64,000 bases of DNA from Chitinophaga pinensis (lineage in GTDB: Bacteria > Pseudomonadota > Gammaproteobacteria > Burkholderiales > Burkholderiaceae_C), in contig CALPRQ020000005.1 of the NCBI GenBank assembly GCA_943326015.2, forward strand, positions 44,801 through 108,800, in the 5' to 3' direction. Made by a program: the position numbers and the translations under genes. Every line of letters starts with the position of its first letter. The stretch's first letter is position 1. Below the pieces are notes generated by a model. The model saw only the letters and a program-made list of their open reading frames with translations, ran no database searches and was not told the DNA's origin. Below are positions 18,486 through 28,132 of this stretch, piece after piece.

Positions 18486-19457
18486 ATGAAATTCACCGAC
18501 CTGGCCGAGGACAGCGAAGACAGCGGCCACACGCCGGCCGAACGCATGGCCGCGGCGACCCGCAGCACCTGGGTCAGCGTCGCCGTCAACCTGCTGCTGA
18601 CCCTGCTGCAGATCCTGGCCGGCATCTTCTCGAAGTCGCAGGGCTTGATCGCCGACGGCATTCACTCGCTGTCGGATCTGGTGGCCGACTTCGTGGTGTT
18701 GCTGGCGGGCCATCACAGCCGCAAGGATGCGGACGCCGATCACCCCTATGGCCACCACCGCTTCGAGACCGCGGCCTCCCTGGTGCTGGGCCTGCTGCTG
18801 CTGGCAGTGGGCCTGGGCATGCTCTGGTCCGCCGTCCAGAAACTCGAAGCGCCTGAAACCGTGCAACAGGTGCATGTGCTGGCGCTCTGGGTGGCCGGTG
18901 CGGCGCTGGTCAGCAAGGAACTGCTGTTTCGCTACATGCTGGCGGTCGCCAAGCGCGTCAAGTCGAGCATGCTGGTCGCCAACGCCTGGCATGCCCGCTC
19001 CGATGCCGCCTCGTCGCTGGTGGTCGGCATCGGCATCATCGGCAACCTGGCCGGCTATCCGATCCTCGACCCGATCGCCGCGCTGATCGTCGGCGCCATG
19101 GTGACCAGGATGGGGTGGGGCTTCAGCTGGGAGGCCTTGCACGACCTGATGGACCGTGCCGTCGACGAGGAGGAAGTGGCCGCGATCCAGCAGACCCTGC
19201 TCGAGACACCGGGCGTCCAGGGCGTGCACGATGTCCGCACCCGCAAGATGGGCGACATGATCGTGGTCGATGCCCACCTGGAGGTGGATGCCGGTCTGAA
19301 CGTCGAGGCCGGCCACGACATCGCCGTCGAGGCACGCCACCGGGTGCTGCAGCGCCATCGGGTGCTGAACCTGATGACCCACCTGGATCCGTGGCACAAG
19401 CCCGACCTCGATCACGCGCCGGTCATGGCCGGTGCGCCAGCTCAGTCGCCCAGCTAG
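18486..19457 (+). CDS. Cation diffusion facilitator (CDF) family metal efflux transporter
   Basis: 323 residues, six predicted membrane segments and a cytoplasmic C-terminal domain. The metal site is read from IADGIHSLSDLV in TM2 and NAWHARSDAASSL in TM5. HxxxD in TM5 is typical of Zn or Zn/Cd exporters, so zinc is likely, with iron possible. The cytosolic domain has GVQGVHDVRTRKMGDM. The AAAGGAAAG Shine-Dalgarno sequence fixes ATG at 18486. It stands alone with its own terminator. Metal specificity is inferred. Confidence 0.88.
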   Translation: MKFTDLAEDSEDSGHTPAERMAAATRSTWVSVAVNLLLTLLQILAGIFSKSQGLIADGIHSLSDLVADFVVLLAGHHSRKDADADHPYGHHRFETAASLVLGLLLLAVGLGMLWSAVQKLEAPETVQQVHVLALWVAGAALVSKELLFRYMLAVAKRVKSSMLVANAWHARSDAASSLVVGIGIIGNLAGYPILDPIAALIVGAMVTRMGWGFSWEALHDLMDRAVDEEEVAAIQQTLLETPGVQGVHDVRTRKMGDMIVVDAHLEVDAGLNVEAGHDIAVEARHRVLQRHRVLNLMTHLDPWHKPDLDHAPVMAGAPAQSPS

Positions 19458-19479
19458 GCCGCCTTCAGCTCGGGATTGC

Positions 19480-19513
19480 AACCCCTGTCGCCGCGAGGCC
19501 GCAGGGGTTTCTT
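19480..19513 (+). terminator. Intrinsic terminator of the CDF transporter gene
   Basis: The stem AACCCCTG / CAGGGGTT is followed by TTCTTT. It separates the transporter from the PepSY cluster. Confidence 0.65.
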
Positions 19514-19603
19514 TCACTTCATGTCCGCTTAATGTGGCAGGTGTCCACTGCAATCAGTGGCCAGCGTGGTCCACTTCTTCCCACACCGACTCAAGGAAAC
19601 CTC

Positions 19604-19861
19604 ATGAAACTGAAACTGACCGCTCTCGTTCTGGCCCTGGGCACCAGCGCCGTCTTCGCCGGCCCGACCTGCAACGTGCCGAAGGACAAGTGGATGAAGG
19701 AAGCCGACTTCAAGGCCCAGATGGAAAAGCAGGGCTACAAGATCAAGACCTTCAAGGTTTCCAAGGGCGAGTGCTACGAAATCTACGGCTTCGACAAGGA
19801 CGGCAAGAAGGTAGAGATCTACTTCGATCCCGCCACCGGTGCCGAACTCGAGCGCAAGTGA
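19604..19861 (+). CDS. Small periplasmic PepSY-domain protein
   Basis: 85 residues: a Sec signal peptide (MKLKLTALVLALGTSAVFA, cleaved before GPTCN) and a single PepSY-like domain. The domain pattern is DKWMKEADFKAQMEKQGYKI, CYEIYGFDKDGKKVEIYFD and a DPATGAEL end. Two cysteines (in TCNVPK and GECYEIYG) could form a disulfide. It starts the cluster PepSY - cytochrome b561 - response regulator - histidine kinase with short gaps. In comparable clusters PepSY proteins sit with membrane b-type cytochromes; the role here is not known. Confidence 0.85.
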   Translation: MKLKLTALVLALGTSAVFAGPTCNVPKDKWMKEADFKAQMEKQGYKIKTFKVSKGECYEIYGFDKDGKKVEIYFDPATGAELERK

Positions 19862-19905
19862 TCCCGCTGCGTGCAGCCTGCCAGCCGTTTGAAGCCCTGC
19901 CGACC

Positions 19906-20448
19906 ATGAAGCCAGATACCGCCCCGCTCGCCCAACCCGTGAAAGTCTGGGACCCCTTCGTCCGCCTGTTCCACTGGAGCCTGGTGAGCTGCGTGCTGCT
20001 GAACCAGTTCGTGCTGGAGGAAGGCAAGACCGCGCATGAATGGACGGGCTATGTCGCCAGCGCGCTGGTGCTGGCGCGGGTGGCATGGGGCTTCATCGGC
20101 AGCCGGCATGCACGCTTTGCCGACTTCTTCCCCACGCCCAGCCGCCTGGGCCGCCATTTCGCAGCCTTGCGGCAAGGGCAACACCCGCAATACGCGGGCC
20201 ACAACCCGCTCGGCGCCTTGATGATGCTGGCGCTGATGGCGATCGTGCTGGCGCTTGGGCTGACGGGCTGGATGCAGACCACCGACGCCTACTTTGGCGA
20301 GGAATGGCTGCAGGAACTCCATGAGTGGCTGGCCAACGGCCTGCTGGTCGCCGCCGGCCTGCATGCGGCAGCCGCCATCGTGATGGGTCGCATCGAGCGG
20401 GTAAACCTGGTGCGCGCCATGGTCACCGGCGTCAAGCGACCCTACTGA
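19906..20448 (+). CDS. Cytochrome b561 family membrane protein
   Basis: 180 residues with four membrane segments. It begins with the family motif VWDPFVRLFHWSLV. Candidate heme histidines lie in LFHWS, TAHEWTGY, LQELHEWLANG and AAGLHAAAA, positioned for two b hemes, as in the Ni/Fe-hydrogenase-type b561 family. It could pass electrons between the quinone pool and periplasmic partners, presumably involving the adjacent PepSY protein; this is inference. It lies 44 bases after the PepSY gene and 14 before the response regulator. Confidence 0.88.
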   Translation: MKPDTAPLAQPVKVWDPFVRLFHWSLVSCVLLNQFVLEEGKTAHEWTGYVASALVLARVAWGFIGSRHARFADFFPTPSRLGRHFAALRQGQHPQYAGHNPLGALMMLALMAIVLALGLTGWMQTTDAYFGEEWLQELHEWLANGLLVAAGLHAAAAIVMGRIERVNLVRAMVTGVKRPY

Positions 20449-20462
20449 ATTACGATTCCGGC

Positions 20463-21113
20463 ATGCGACTGCTTTTGCTGGAAGATGACATCACCCTGGG
20501 CGAGGGCCTGCGCGACTACCTGCTCAGCGACGGCTACCGGGTCGACTGGTGCACCCAGCTGGCGCAGGCGCGAGGGCTGATCGGCGAGCCCTACGACGCC
20601 TGGCTGCTGGACTGGAACCTGCCGGATGGCTCGGGCGTGGACTGGCTCAGGTCCTTGCGCGCCCGGGGTCTGAAGGTACCGGCGCTGGTGCTCACCGCAC
20701 GCGACCTGCTGGCCGACCGCATCCAGGGCCTGGACAGCGGCGCCGACGACTTCCTGGTCAAGCCCTTCGCGCCGGAAGAACTCAGCGCGCGCCTGCGGGC
20801 CATCTCGCGCCGGGTCGCGGGCAGCGCGCAACGCAAGGCCTTCGGACCGGTGGAGGTCGACCTGACCGCCAAGGCCGCCTGGCTCGATGGCCGCAACGTC
20901 GAACTCACCGCGCGCGAGTGGTTCCTGCTCGAAGCGCTGGTGTTGCGCGCCGGCCGCATCGTCTCGCGGGACGACCTCGAAGCGCTGGTGCTGGGCTTCG
21001 ATGGCGAGCTGGCCAGCAACGCGATCGAGGTCCACATCTTCAAGCTGCGCAGCAAGCTCGGCAAGGCCCTGATCGAAACCGTGCGCGGCCTGGGCTACCG
21101 CATCCCGGCCTGA
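20463..21113 (+). CDS. OmpR/QseB-type response regulator
   Basis: 216 residues. The receiver domain has the acidic cluster LLLLEDDITL, phospho-acceptor Asp50 in WLLDWNLPD and Lys in DDFLVKPFAP. A winged-helix output domain covers residues 125-216 (LTAREWFLLEALVLRAGRIV and VHIFKLRSKLG...GLGYRIP). It is the output half of the two-component pair with the histidine kinase 12 bases downstream. It likely regulates the PepSY/b561 genes or a stress regulon; the target is unknown. Confidence 0.93.
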   Translation: MRLLLLEDDITLGEGLRDYLLSDGYRVDWCTQLAQARGLIGEPYDAWLLDWNLPDGSGVDWLRSLRARGLKVPALVLTARDLLADRIQGLDSGADDFLVKPFAPEELSARLRAISRRVAGSAQRKAFGPVEVDLTAKAAWLDGRNVELTAREWFLLEALVLRAGRIVSRDDLEALVLGFDGELASNAIEVHIFKLRSKLGKALIETVRGLGYRIPA

Positions 21114-21125
21114 ACCCCGCGCCCG

Positions 21126-22436
21126 ATGTCCCCGCCCCCCTCGATACTGCGGCGCGTCACGCGCACGCTGCTGACGATCGCGCTGCTCGGCGCGCTGCTG
21201 ATCGCTGCCGTGGTGCAACGGGTGGTGCAGCACGAGGTCGATGAGATCATGGACCAGGGCCTGAGCGAATCGGCCGAAGTCCTGCACAACCTGCTGGCAG
21301 CACTGCACCAGAGCGGCCAGGACCGCCTGATCGGACCCCATCCGCTGGAACACGAGGAACACCTGGTCTGGCAGATCATCGACCGCCAGACCGGCACGGT
21401 GCTGAGCCAGTCGCAACGGGCACCGGCCCAAGCCCTGCCCCTGGGCGCCGATGCCACCCCGCATGACACGCCCGACGGCATCTGGCGCGTCATCGGATTG
21501 CGCTTCCGGGATGATCCGCGACATGTGCTGCTGGTCGCGCAGCGCAAGACCGAGCGCGACGAGGCTCGCAACGAGGCTGCCGCCTACACGCTGGTCAGCG
21601 CGCTGCTGCTGGGGCTGCTCGTGACCTTGCTGCTCAACCTGCTGGTGCGGCGCGAGCTCAAGCCCCTCGCCAGCCTGTCACGCGCGGTCGAAGCTTGCGA
21701 CCCGCTGCGACCCGACACCCTGCCCCAGCTGCCCGGCCGCGCCGAGCTGCTGCCGATGGCGCAGGCGATCCGCGATCTCGGGCAGCGGCTGGCGCAACGC
21801 ATCACGAGCGAGCGGGCCTTCACGGCGCATGCGGCACATGCGCTGCGCACGCCACTGGCCGGCATCGACGCACAGCTCGCGGTCGCGATCAAGGAAGCCC
21901 CCGAGACCTTGCGCCCGCGCCTGACCCGCACGCGCCTGGCGACGACGCGCCTGAGCCGCGTGATGCAGGCGCTGCTGACCATGTTCCGCAGCGGCAGCGA
22001 GCCGAAATGCCAGACGCTGCGACTGTCCGAACTGCTGCCGACGCTGGCGTTCGACCTGCTGAGCATCGAACTCGACAGCGACGCGCCGCTGCAAGCCGAT
22101 CCGGACATGCTCACAGCCGTGCTGTACAACCTGCTCGACAACGCGCAGCGCCATCAGGCGCGGCGGATCGGCGTGCGGGCCAGCCAGGCCGACGGTTGGC
22201 AATGCCTCGTGCTGCACGACGACGGAGCAGGCTGCCCGCCCGAACGCCTGCAACAGCTGCGACAGGCCATCGAGCGGCAGGACTACGGCCCGGAGAGCGG
22301 GCTCAAGGGGCTCGGACTGATCCTGGCCGACCTGGTGGCGCGCGCCCACGGCGGCCGGATCGAGCTGCTGACCGTCGAGCGAGGCTTCTGCATCGAGCTG
22401 AGCTGGCCGGCTGCCGCTTCACCCAACCCAGTCTGA
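21126..22436 (+). CDS. Sensor histidine kinase with atypical H-box
   Basis: 436 residues. TM1 is at about 12-34 and TM2 at about 152-172, enclosing a periplasmic sensor region of about 115 residues. The phospho-acceptor region reads AHAAHALRTPLAGI with His238. The acidic residue that normally follows this His (H-E-x-R-T-P) is Ala239. The N-box (YNLLDNAQRH) and G boxes (HDDGAGCP, GLKGLGLILA) are intact. It pairs with the upstream response regulator, and its stop lies two bases from the convergent livF stop. Loss of the acidic residue may weaken kinase activity while sparing phosphatase activity. Confidence 0.9.
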   Translation: MSPPPSILRRVTRTLLTIALLGALLIAAVVQRVVQHEVDEIMDQGLSESAEVLHNLLAALHQSGQDRLIGPHPLEHEEHLVWQIIDRQTGTVLSQSQRAPAQALPLGADATPHDTPDGIWRVIGLRFRDDPRHVLLVAQRKTERDEARNEAAAYTLVSALLLGLLVTLLLNLLVRRELKPLASLSRAVEACDPLRPDTLPQLPGRAELLPMAQAIRDLGQRLAQRITSERAFTAHAAHALRTPLAGIDAQLAVAIKEAPETLRPRLTRTRLATTRLSRVMQALLTMFRSGSEPKCQTLRLSELLPTLAFDLLSIELDSDAPLQADPDMLTAVLYNLLDNAQRHQARRIGVRASQADGWQCLVLHDDGAGCPPERLQQLRQAIERQDYGPESGLKGLGLILADLVARAHGGRIELLTVERGFCIELSWPAAASPNPV

Positions 22437-22437
22437 T

Positions 22438-23154
<717 letters not shown>

Positions 23155-23155
23155 C

Positions 23156-23926
23156 TCAATGTGCTCCCGTGCCCAGATAGGCCTCGATGACTTTCTCGTT
23201 GTGCTGGACTTCGGCCGGTGTGCCGGCAGCCAGCAGCTTGCCGTACTCCAGCACGGTGACGCGGTCGCACAGGCCCATGACCAGCTTGACGTCATGCTCG
23301 ATCAGCAGCACGGTGCGGTTGTCCTGCCGGATGCGCTCGATCAGCTCGCGCAACTGGACCTTCTCGGTCGCGTTCATGCCGGCGGCCGGCTCGTCGAGCG
23401 CAATCAGCTGCGGGTCGGTCGCCAGTGCGCGGGCGATCTCGAGCCGGCGCTGGTCGCCGTAGCTCAGCGTGCGCGCCTTGAAATCGGCGTACTTGGCGAT
23501 GCCGACATAGTCGAGCAGTTCGCGGGCGCGCTCCATGATGGCGCGCTCCTCGGCCTTGAAGCCGGACGTGCGGAAGATCGCGCCCAGCAGGCCCGACTTC
23601 GTGCGCAGGTGGCGGCCCACCATCACGTTCTCGAGCGCGGTCATCTCGGAGAACAGACGGATGTTCTGGAAGGTGCGCGCGATGCCGGCCTTGGCCACCT
23701 CGTGCACCGCGGTCGGCTGGTAGGGCTTGCCACCGAGCTCGAAGGTCCCGCTGTCGGGCGTGTAGAGCCCGGTGATGACGTTGAAGAAGGTGGTCTTGCC
23801 GGCGCCGTTGGGGCCGATCAGGCCATAGACCTGGCCGCGCTCGATGGTGAGCCCGACCTCGGACAGCGCCTGCAGGCCGCCGAAGCGTTTCGAGATGCCG
23901 GCGACTTTCAATACGATTTCTGCCAT
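23156..23926 (-). CDS. livG: Branched-chain amino acid ABC transporter ATP-binding protein LivG
   Basis: 256 residues. Walker A is GPNGAGKTTFFN, Walker B is LIALDEPAAGMN, and a typical LivG TFQNIRLFSEMTALENV follows the Q-loop. The signature is LSYGDQRRLEIA, the LivG variant. The ATG at 23926 has GGAG six bases upstream; an ATG at 23950 would overlap the livM stop. Partner of LivF. Confidence 0.95.
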   Translation of the reverse strand: MAEIVLKVAGISKRFGGLQALSEVGLTIERGQVYGLIGPNGAGKTTFFNVITGLYTPDSGTFELGGKPYQPTAVHEVAKAGIARTFQNIRLFSEMTALENVMVGRHLRTKSGLLGAIFRTSGFKAEERAIMERARELLDYVGIAKYADFKARTLSYGDQRRLEIARALATDPQLIALDEPAAGMNATEKVQLRELIERIRQDNRTVLLIEHDVKLVMGLCDRVTVLEYGKLLAAGTPAEVQHNEKVIEAYLGTGAH

Positions 23927-23939
23927 GGGGGTCTCCGGC

Positions 23940-25016
23940 TCACTGGACATGTTTGAGGCTCTTGCCATGCTCGGAAGTCGGCCACAGGCCGCGCGGACGC
24001 ATCAACATCACGATGATCATGGCCAGCGCGGTCAGCAACTGGCGCAGGATGGAGGCATCCAGGCGTCCGTCGGTCATGGCCTGCAGCGGGCCGGCCACAT
24101 AGCGCAGCACCTCGGGCAGCGCGGACAGCAGCACCGCGCCCAGGATCACGCCGGGCAGGTGGCCGATGCCGCCGAGCACGACCATCGCGACGATCATGAC
24201 CGATTCGAGCAGGCTGAACGATTCGGGCGAGATGAAGCCCTGGAAGCCCGCGAACATCGAGCCCGAGACGCCACCGAAGCTCGCGCCCATGCCGAAGGCC
24301 AGCAGCTTCATGTTGCGGGTGTTGATGCCCATCGCCTTGGCGGCGATCTCGTCCTCGCGGATCGCCATCCAGGCGCGGCCGATGCGCGAATACTCGATCC
24401 GGTGCGAGACCAGCACCACCCCCAGCACCAGCGCCAGGAACAGGTAGTAGTAGAGCGTGACCGAGGCGATCTCGAAGCCGAACAGTTCCAGCTTCTTGCC
24501 GAAGTTCAAGCCGAACAGATGGATGGCGTCGATCTGGTCAATGCCCTTGGGTCCGTTGGTGATGTTGACCGGATGATCCAGGTTGTTCATGAAGACGCGG
24601 ATGATCTCGCCGAAACCCAGCGTCACGATCGCCAGGTAGTCGCCGCGCAGCTTGAGCGTGGGCGCGCCCAGCAGCACGCCGGCGACGCCGGCCAGCAGCG
24701 CCGCCAGCGGCACGATCACGAGCAGCGGCATGTGCATGCCTTGCGGGAACAGCGCGGCGATGGCCGGGAAGGTGTCGATCAGGTGCGGCGACGACAGCAG
24801 GCCGTAGAGGTAGGCGCCGACCGCGAAGAAGGCGACATAGCCCAGGTCGAGCAGGCCGGCGTAGCCGACCACGATGTTGAGGCCCAGCGCCAGCATCACG
24901 TAGAGCAGCGCCATGTCGGCGATCCGCACCCAGGCATTGCCGAAGCCCTGCAGCAGCAGCGGCAGCACCAGCAGCGCCAGCGCGAACAGCAGCGTTTGGA
25001 ATTTGTTCTGTTTCAT
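23940..25016 (-). CDS. livM: Branched-chain amino acid ABC transporter permease LivM
   Basis: 358 residues, eight or more membrane segments. The cytoplasmic coupling region includes NTRNMKLLAFGMGASFGGVS and AWMAIREDEIAAKAMGIN, the hallmark of BPD_transp_2 permeases. Shine-Dalgarno GGAG lies before ATG at 25016. Forms the transmembrane channel with LivH. Confidence 0.95.
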   Translation of the reverse strand: MKQNKFQTLLFALALLVLPLLLQGFGNAWVRIADMALLYVMLALGLNIVVGYAGLLDLGYVAFFAVGAYLYGLLSSPHLIDTFPAIAALFPQGMHMPLLVIVPLAALLAGVAGVLLGAPTLKLRGDYLAIVTLGFGEIIRVFMNNLDHPVNITNGPKGIDQIDAIHLFGLNFGKKLELFGFEIASVTLYYYLFLALVLGVVLVSHRIEYSRIGRAWMAIREDEIAAKAMGINTRNMKLLAFGMGASFGGVSGSMFAGFQGFISPESFSLLESVMIVAMVVLGGIGHLPGVILGAVLLSALPEVLRYVAGPLQAMTDGRLDASILRQLLTALAMIIVMLMRPRGLWPTSEHGKSLKHVQ

Positions 25017-25034
25017 GGATTACTCCGGTTCGCG

Positions 25035-25964
25035 TCAGGCACGGTCGGCCACGCGCTCGCCCAGCAGGCCCGAGGGGCGCAGGGTCAGCATGATGATGAG
25101 CACGACGAAGGCGAAGATGTCGGTGTAGTGGCTGCCCAGCACGCCGCCGGTCAGCTCGCCGATGTAGCCCGAGCCGATCGCCTCGATCAGGCCCAGCAGC
25201 AGGCCGCCGACCACGGCGCCGGCCAGGTTGCCGATGCCGCCGAACACCGCCGCCGTGAAGGCTTTCAGGCCCGGCAGCATGCCCATGGTGTGCTGCACCG
25301 TGCCGTAGTTGGAGGCCCACATCACGCCCGCGATGGTAGCCAGCACGGCGCCGATCACGAAGGTCGAGCCGATCACGAAGTCGGGCTTGACTCCCATCAG
25401 GCTGGCCACGCGCGGGTTCTCGGAGGTCGCACGCATCGCGCGGCCCAGCTTGGTCGAGTTGACCAGCCACATCAGCACCGCCAGCGAGACCGCGGTCAGG
25501 CCCAGGATCATGATCTGGGTCGGCGTGATCACCGCGCCAGCGAACTCGTAGGGCGTGCTCGGCAGCAGGGTCGGGAAGGACTTGTAGTTCGGCTTCCAGA
25601 TGATCATGGCCAGCGTCTGCAACAGGATGCTCATGCCCATCGCGGTCAGCATCGGCGCGAGCTTGGGACTGTTGCGCAGACGCCGGTAGGCGACGCGTTC
25701 GATGGTCCAGTTGAGCGCGGCGGCGACCACGCTGGCCAGCGCCATCGCGACCAGCAGCACGACCCAGCCCGGCAGGCCGGGAAAGGCCTCCTGTAGCAGG
25801 CCGACCAGGGTCCAGCAGGTCAGTGCGCCGACCATCAGCACCTCGCCATGCGCGAAGTTGATCAGGTTGACGATGCCGTAGACCATGGTGTAGCCCAGCG
25901 CGACCAGGGCATACATGCTGCCCAGCACCAGACCATTGATGATCTGCTGAAGCAAGACTTCCAT
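25035..25964 (-). CDS. livH: Branched-chain amino acid ABC transporter permease LivH
   Basis: 309 residues, about eight membrane segments. It starts MEVLLQQIINGLVLGSMYAL and has the coupling segment GRAMRATSENPRVASLMG. GGAG precedes ATG at 25964 by five bases, while the longer upstream frame has no support. First gene of livHMGF. No periplasmic binding protein is encoded in this operon. Confidence 0.95.
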   Translation of the reverse strand: MEVLLQQIINGLVLGSMYALVALGYTMVYGIVNLINFAHGEVLMVGALTCWTLVGLLQEAFPGLPGWVVLLVAMALASVVAAALNWTIERVAYRRLRNSPKLAPMLTAMGMSILLQTLAMIIWKPNYKSFPTLLPSTPYEFAGAVITPTQIMILGLTAVSLAVLMWLVNSTKLGRAMRATSENPRVASLMGVKPDFVIGSTFVIGAVLATIAGVMWASNYGTVQHTMGMLPGLKAFTAAVFGGIGNLAGAVVGGLLLGLIEAIGSGYIGELTGGVLGSHYTDIFAFVVLIIMLTLRPSGLLGERVADRA

Positions 25965-26298
25965 AAAGACTCCATTGACTTGTTGCCCCTCCGGACAGGG
26001 TAAGGGCAGATGCGCCGATTGTATGCAGCCAGGCTTCCGGGAACTCACGAAGCACCATGGGTTTACCCGTAGGTCAGCATGCGGGCGGCATCAGGCGACT
26101 CGGTGTCACCCGGCCAGATCAAGCGCATGTCACTGACGCCTGCTTGCGTCTGCCTCGCGCATGTCCGGCCCCAGGCAAAGACCAAATAAGCAGAAAAAAA
26201 AGATAAACCGTCTTGTACAACCAAGAAAAAAGCAACAAATTTGCATTTCTATCGATTAGAACTTACAGTGATTGTCTCCGAGCTACTACGTTGAAGCG
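25965..26298. other. Divergent intergenic region between livH and the PilZ-like gene
   Basis: 334 bases without a gene. On the livH side a minus-strand TACAAT (26023-26018) is a possible -10 without a clear -35. From about 26185 to 26270 the DNA is strongly AT-rich (A-runs at 26192-26199 and 26225-26230), unlike the surrounding high-GC sequence. I see no open reading frame or repeat. Confidence 0.6.
26241..26269 (+). promoter_or_regulatory. Predicted promoter of the PilZ-like gene
   Basis: -35 TTGCAT (26241-26246), 17-base spacer, -10 TACAGT (26264-26269), at the end of the AT-rich stretch. It would start transcription about 23 bases before the ATG. Confidence 0.4.
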
Positions 26299-27855
26299 AT
26301 GGACTCGAACACCGAAGCCCGGCCCCTGCTGGCCGTCTCCCCCGAGCGGCATCTGCTTGAGGGGTCCGTGCCCGTGCAGTCGCTCGGGGAACGGCTGCCG
26401 GTCGGCAGTGCCTTGGCTGCGCTGAGACAGCTCAGCCAATCGCTGGCCGAACTGGTCGAGCTGACGCAATGTCCGCTGGAACACTGGCTGGACATGATCG
26501 GACAGATCGAAAAACTGGCCGAGTACCACCAGCTGCGCCTGGTGCCGCAGTACCTCGATGCACAACGCATGCGCAAGCTCAGCGAAAGCGAGCTCTGGCA
26601 CACGACCTTCGGCTACTGGCAGCAACTGGGCAACGCCTACCTGAACTGCCTGCAGCGCTACCAGGCGGCACCCGATGAGGCCAGGGATTTCCGGCCCCGA
26701 CTGCCGCTGGTACTGACCCGCCTGTTGAACACCCTGGCCAGGCAGTACCAAGGATCACTGCTGCGCTATGCGCGTGTCGATGAGCGCATCTGGCGCGACC
26801 TCGGCCAGTGCTACCTGCTGGCCGAAAGCTGGGGCCTGGCCGAGCAGCGCTGCGTCCTGCACGACGGCCGGCCTGGCGAATCGACACCCAGGCAGGAACT
26901 GCTCAAGACCCTGATGCTGGCAATGGCTGCGCCCGATGCGCTGCTGCCTGCCCAACTGCACATCTCGGAACGCCTCGCGGCCCACCTGAGCCCGCATTTC
27001 GCGCTGCACGCCACGGTGGGTCCTGGCTGCACCTTCTGCTTCGACCTGTCGCTGCACCAGCCGCCGAAACGGGCACCAGGCAGCATGGCCGCTGCAAACG
27101 CACCACTGCTGCGCTTCTTCGGTGCGGGAACCTCGGCGCTTCCACTGCAGAAACTGATCGCGCAGGCGCAACAACATGGCCAACTGACCCGAGAGGTCGG
27201 CTTGGACGGTGAATTCTCCCGGGCCGATCTGCTGGCAGCGCTGCACCACCTGGAGCGCCACTGGGCGGATGCCAGGCCAGCCCGGCGCAGTGAACGCGAG
27301 CCCGCCCTCTCCCGGATGACCGTGCTGCCGGGCTTGCTGCCGGCGCTGCGCTGGCTGGGACAACTGCAGGGGAGCGGCAAGGGCGAGGCGCCCATCCCAC
27401 CCAGGGCCGAGAGCTGGGTCGTCTCGGATCGCAGCGAGGGGGGGTTCGGCGCCATGCTGCCAGTGCAACCGGGCGACTGGCTGGCGGTCGGCACACTGAT
27501 CGTCACGCGCCCGGAAAACTCTGCTGCCCTGCGCATGGGACTGTTGCGGCGCATCACGGCCGATAGCGGCACGCAGCACCATGTCGGCATCGAACTGATC
27601 GGCCAGCAGGCCGTCCGCGTGGCCTTGCATCAGAGCGCAGGCCATATGACGGACGGCCAGGCTGCCATCTTGCTCAGCCTGCGCCCCGACGAACATCATG
27701 CCGTGGAACTGTTGCTGACCCCCGATGCACTCAAACCCGTTCGCAGCCTGCAGATGCAGCTGGGAACACGCCGCTTCAGGATCGAAGCGCCCGAGACGGT
27801 CGAACAGGGCCGGGATTACCGGCGCGTCCGCTACCGGCTGTTGCCGCCAGCCTGA
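26299..27855 (+). CDS. Hypothetical protein with PilZ-like C-terminal region
   Basis: 518 residues, predicted cytoplasmic. The first 370 residues are alpha-helical and unfamiliar (LRQLSQSLAELVELTQCPLE, RLLNTLARQYQG). The last 150 residues include SWVVSDRSEGGFGAMLP, whose D-x-S-x-x-G pattern is the second PilZ motif, then GDWLAVGTLIV and HHVGIELIG. The Arg-rich first PilZ motif is less clear (RRSEREP lies upstream). It may bind cyclic di-GMP; this is inference. ATG at 26299 has only a weak Shine-Dalgarno sequence. Alone between livHMGF and the tRNA-Lys cluster. Confidence 0.72.
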   Translation: MDSNTEARPLLAVSPERHLLEGSVPVQSLGERLPVGSALAALRQLSQSLAELVELTQCPLEHWLDMIGQIEKLAEYHQLRLVPQYLDAQRMRKLSESELWHTTFGYWQQLGNAYLNCLQRYQAAPDEARDFRPRLPLVLTRLLNTLARQYQGSLLRYARVDERIWRDLGQCYLLAESWGLAEQRCVLHDGRPGESTPRQELLKTLMLAMAAPDALLPAQLHISERLAAHLSPHFALHATVGPGCTFCFDLSLHQPPKRAPGSMAAANAPLLRFFGAGTSALPLQKLIAQAQQHGQLTREVGLDGEFSRADLLAALHHLERHWADARPARRSEREPALSRMTVLPGLLPALRWLGQLQGSGKGEAPIPPRAESWVVSDRSEGGFGAMLPVQPGDWLAVGTLIVTRPENSAALRMGLLRRITADSGTQHHVGIELIGQQAVRVALHQSAGHMTDGQAAILLSLRPDEHHAVELLLTPDALKPVRSLQMQLGTRRFRIEAPETVEQGRDYRRVRYRLLPPA

Positions 27856-27866
27856 AGCCGCGCCAG

Positions 27867-27901
27867 AAAAACAAAAACCCCACAACTTGTGGCTGCGGGG
27901 T
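27867..27901 (-). terminator. Terminator of the tRNA-Lys cluster
   Basis: On the minus strand the stem CCCCGCAG / TTGTGGGG (two G-T pairs) is followed by TTTTTGTTTTT. It lies just past the last tRNA-Lys and ends seven bases from the stop of the convergent PilZ-like gene. Confidence 0.65.
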
Positions 27902-27907
27902 CATGTA

Positions 27908-27983
27908 TGGTGGGTCGTGCGGGACTCGAACCTGCGACCAATTGATTAAAAGTCAACTGCTCTACCAACTGAGCTAACGACCC
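27908..27983 (-). tRNA. tRNA-Lys (anticodon TTT)
   Basis: 76-nt cloverleaf with CCA encoded. The acceptor stem GGGTCGT pairs perfectly with ACGACCC. Anticodon loop CTTTTAA gives TTT. Third and last gene of a tRNA-Lys array on the minus strand. Confidence 0.97.
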
Positions 27984-28056
27984 AGTCAAGCGTGAAGGCT
28001 GATCGCCATCTGCTCGAAAGCCTGGCGCTGAGAACTATCGTCTGCAGCGCCTTGAA

Positions 28057-28132
28057 TGGTGGGTCCTGAGTGACTCGAACACTCGACCTACGGATTAAGA
28101 GTCCGCTGCTCTACCAACTGAGCTAAGAACCC
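28057..28132 (-). tRNA. tRNA-Lys (anticodon CTT), copy A
   Basis: 76-nt cloverleaf with CCA encoded. Anticodon loop CTCTTAA gives CTT. The acceptor stem GGGTTCT pairs with AGGACCC with one T-G pair. Identical in sequence to copy B. Confidence 0.96.
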
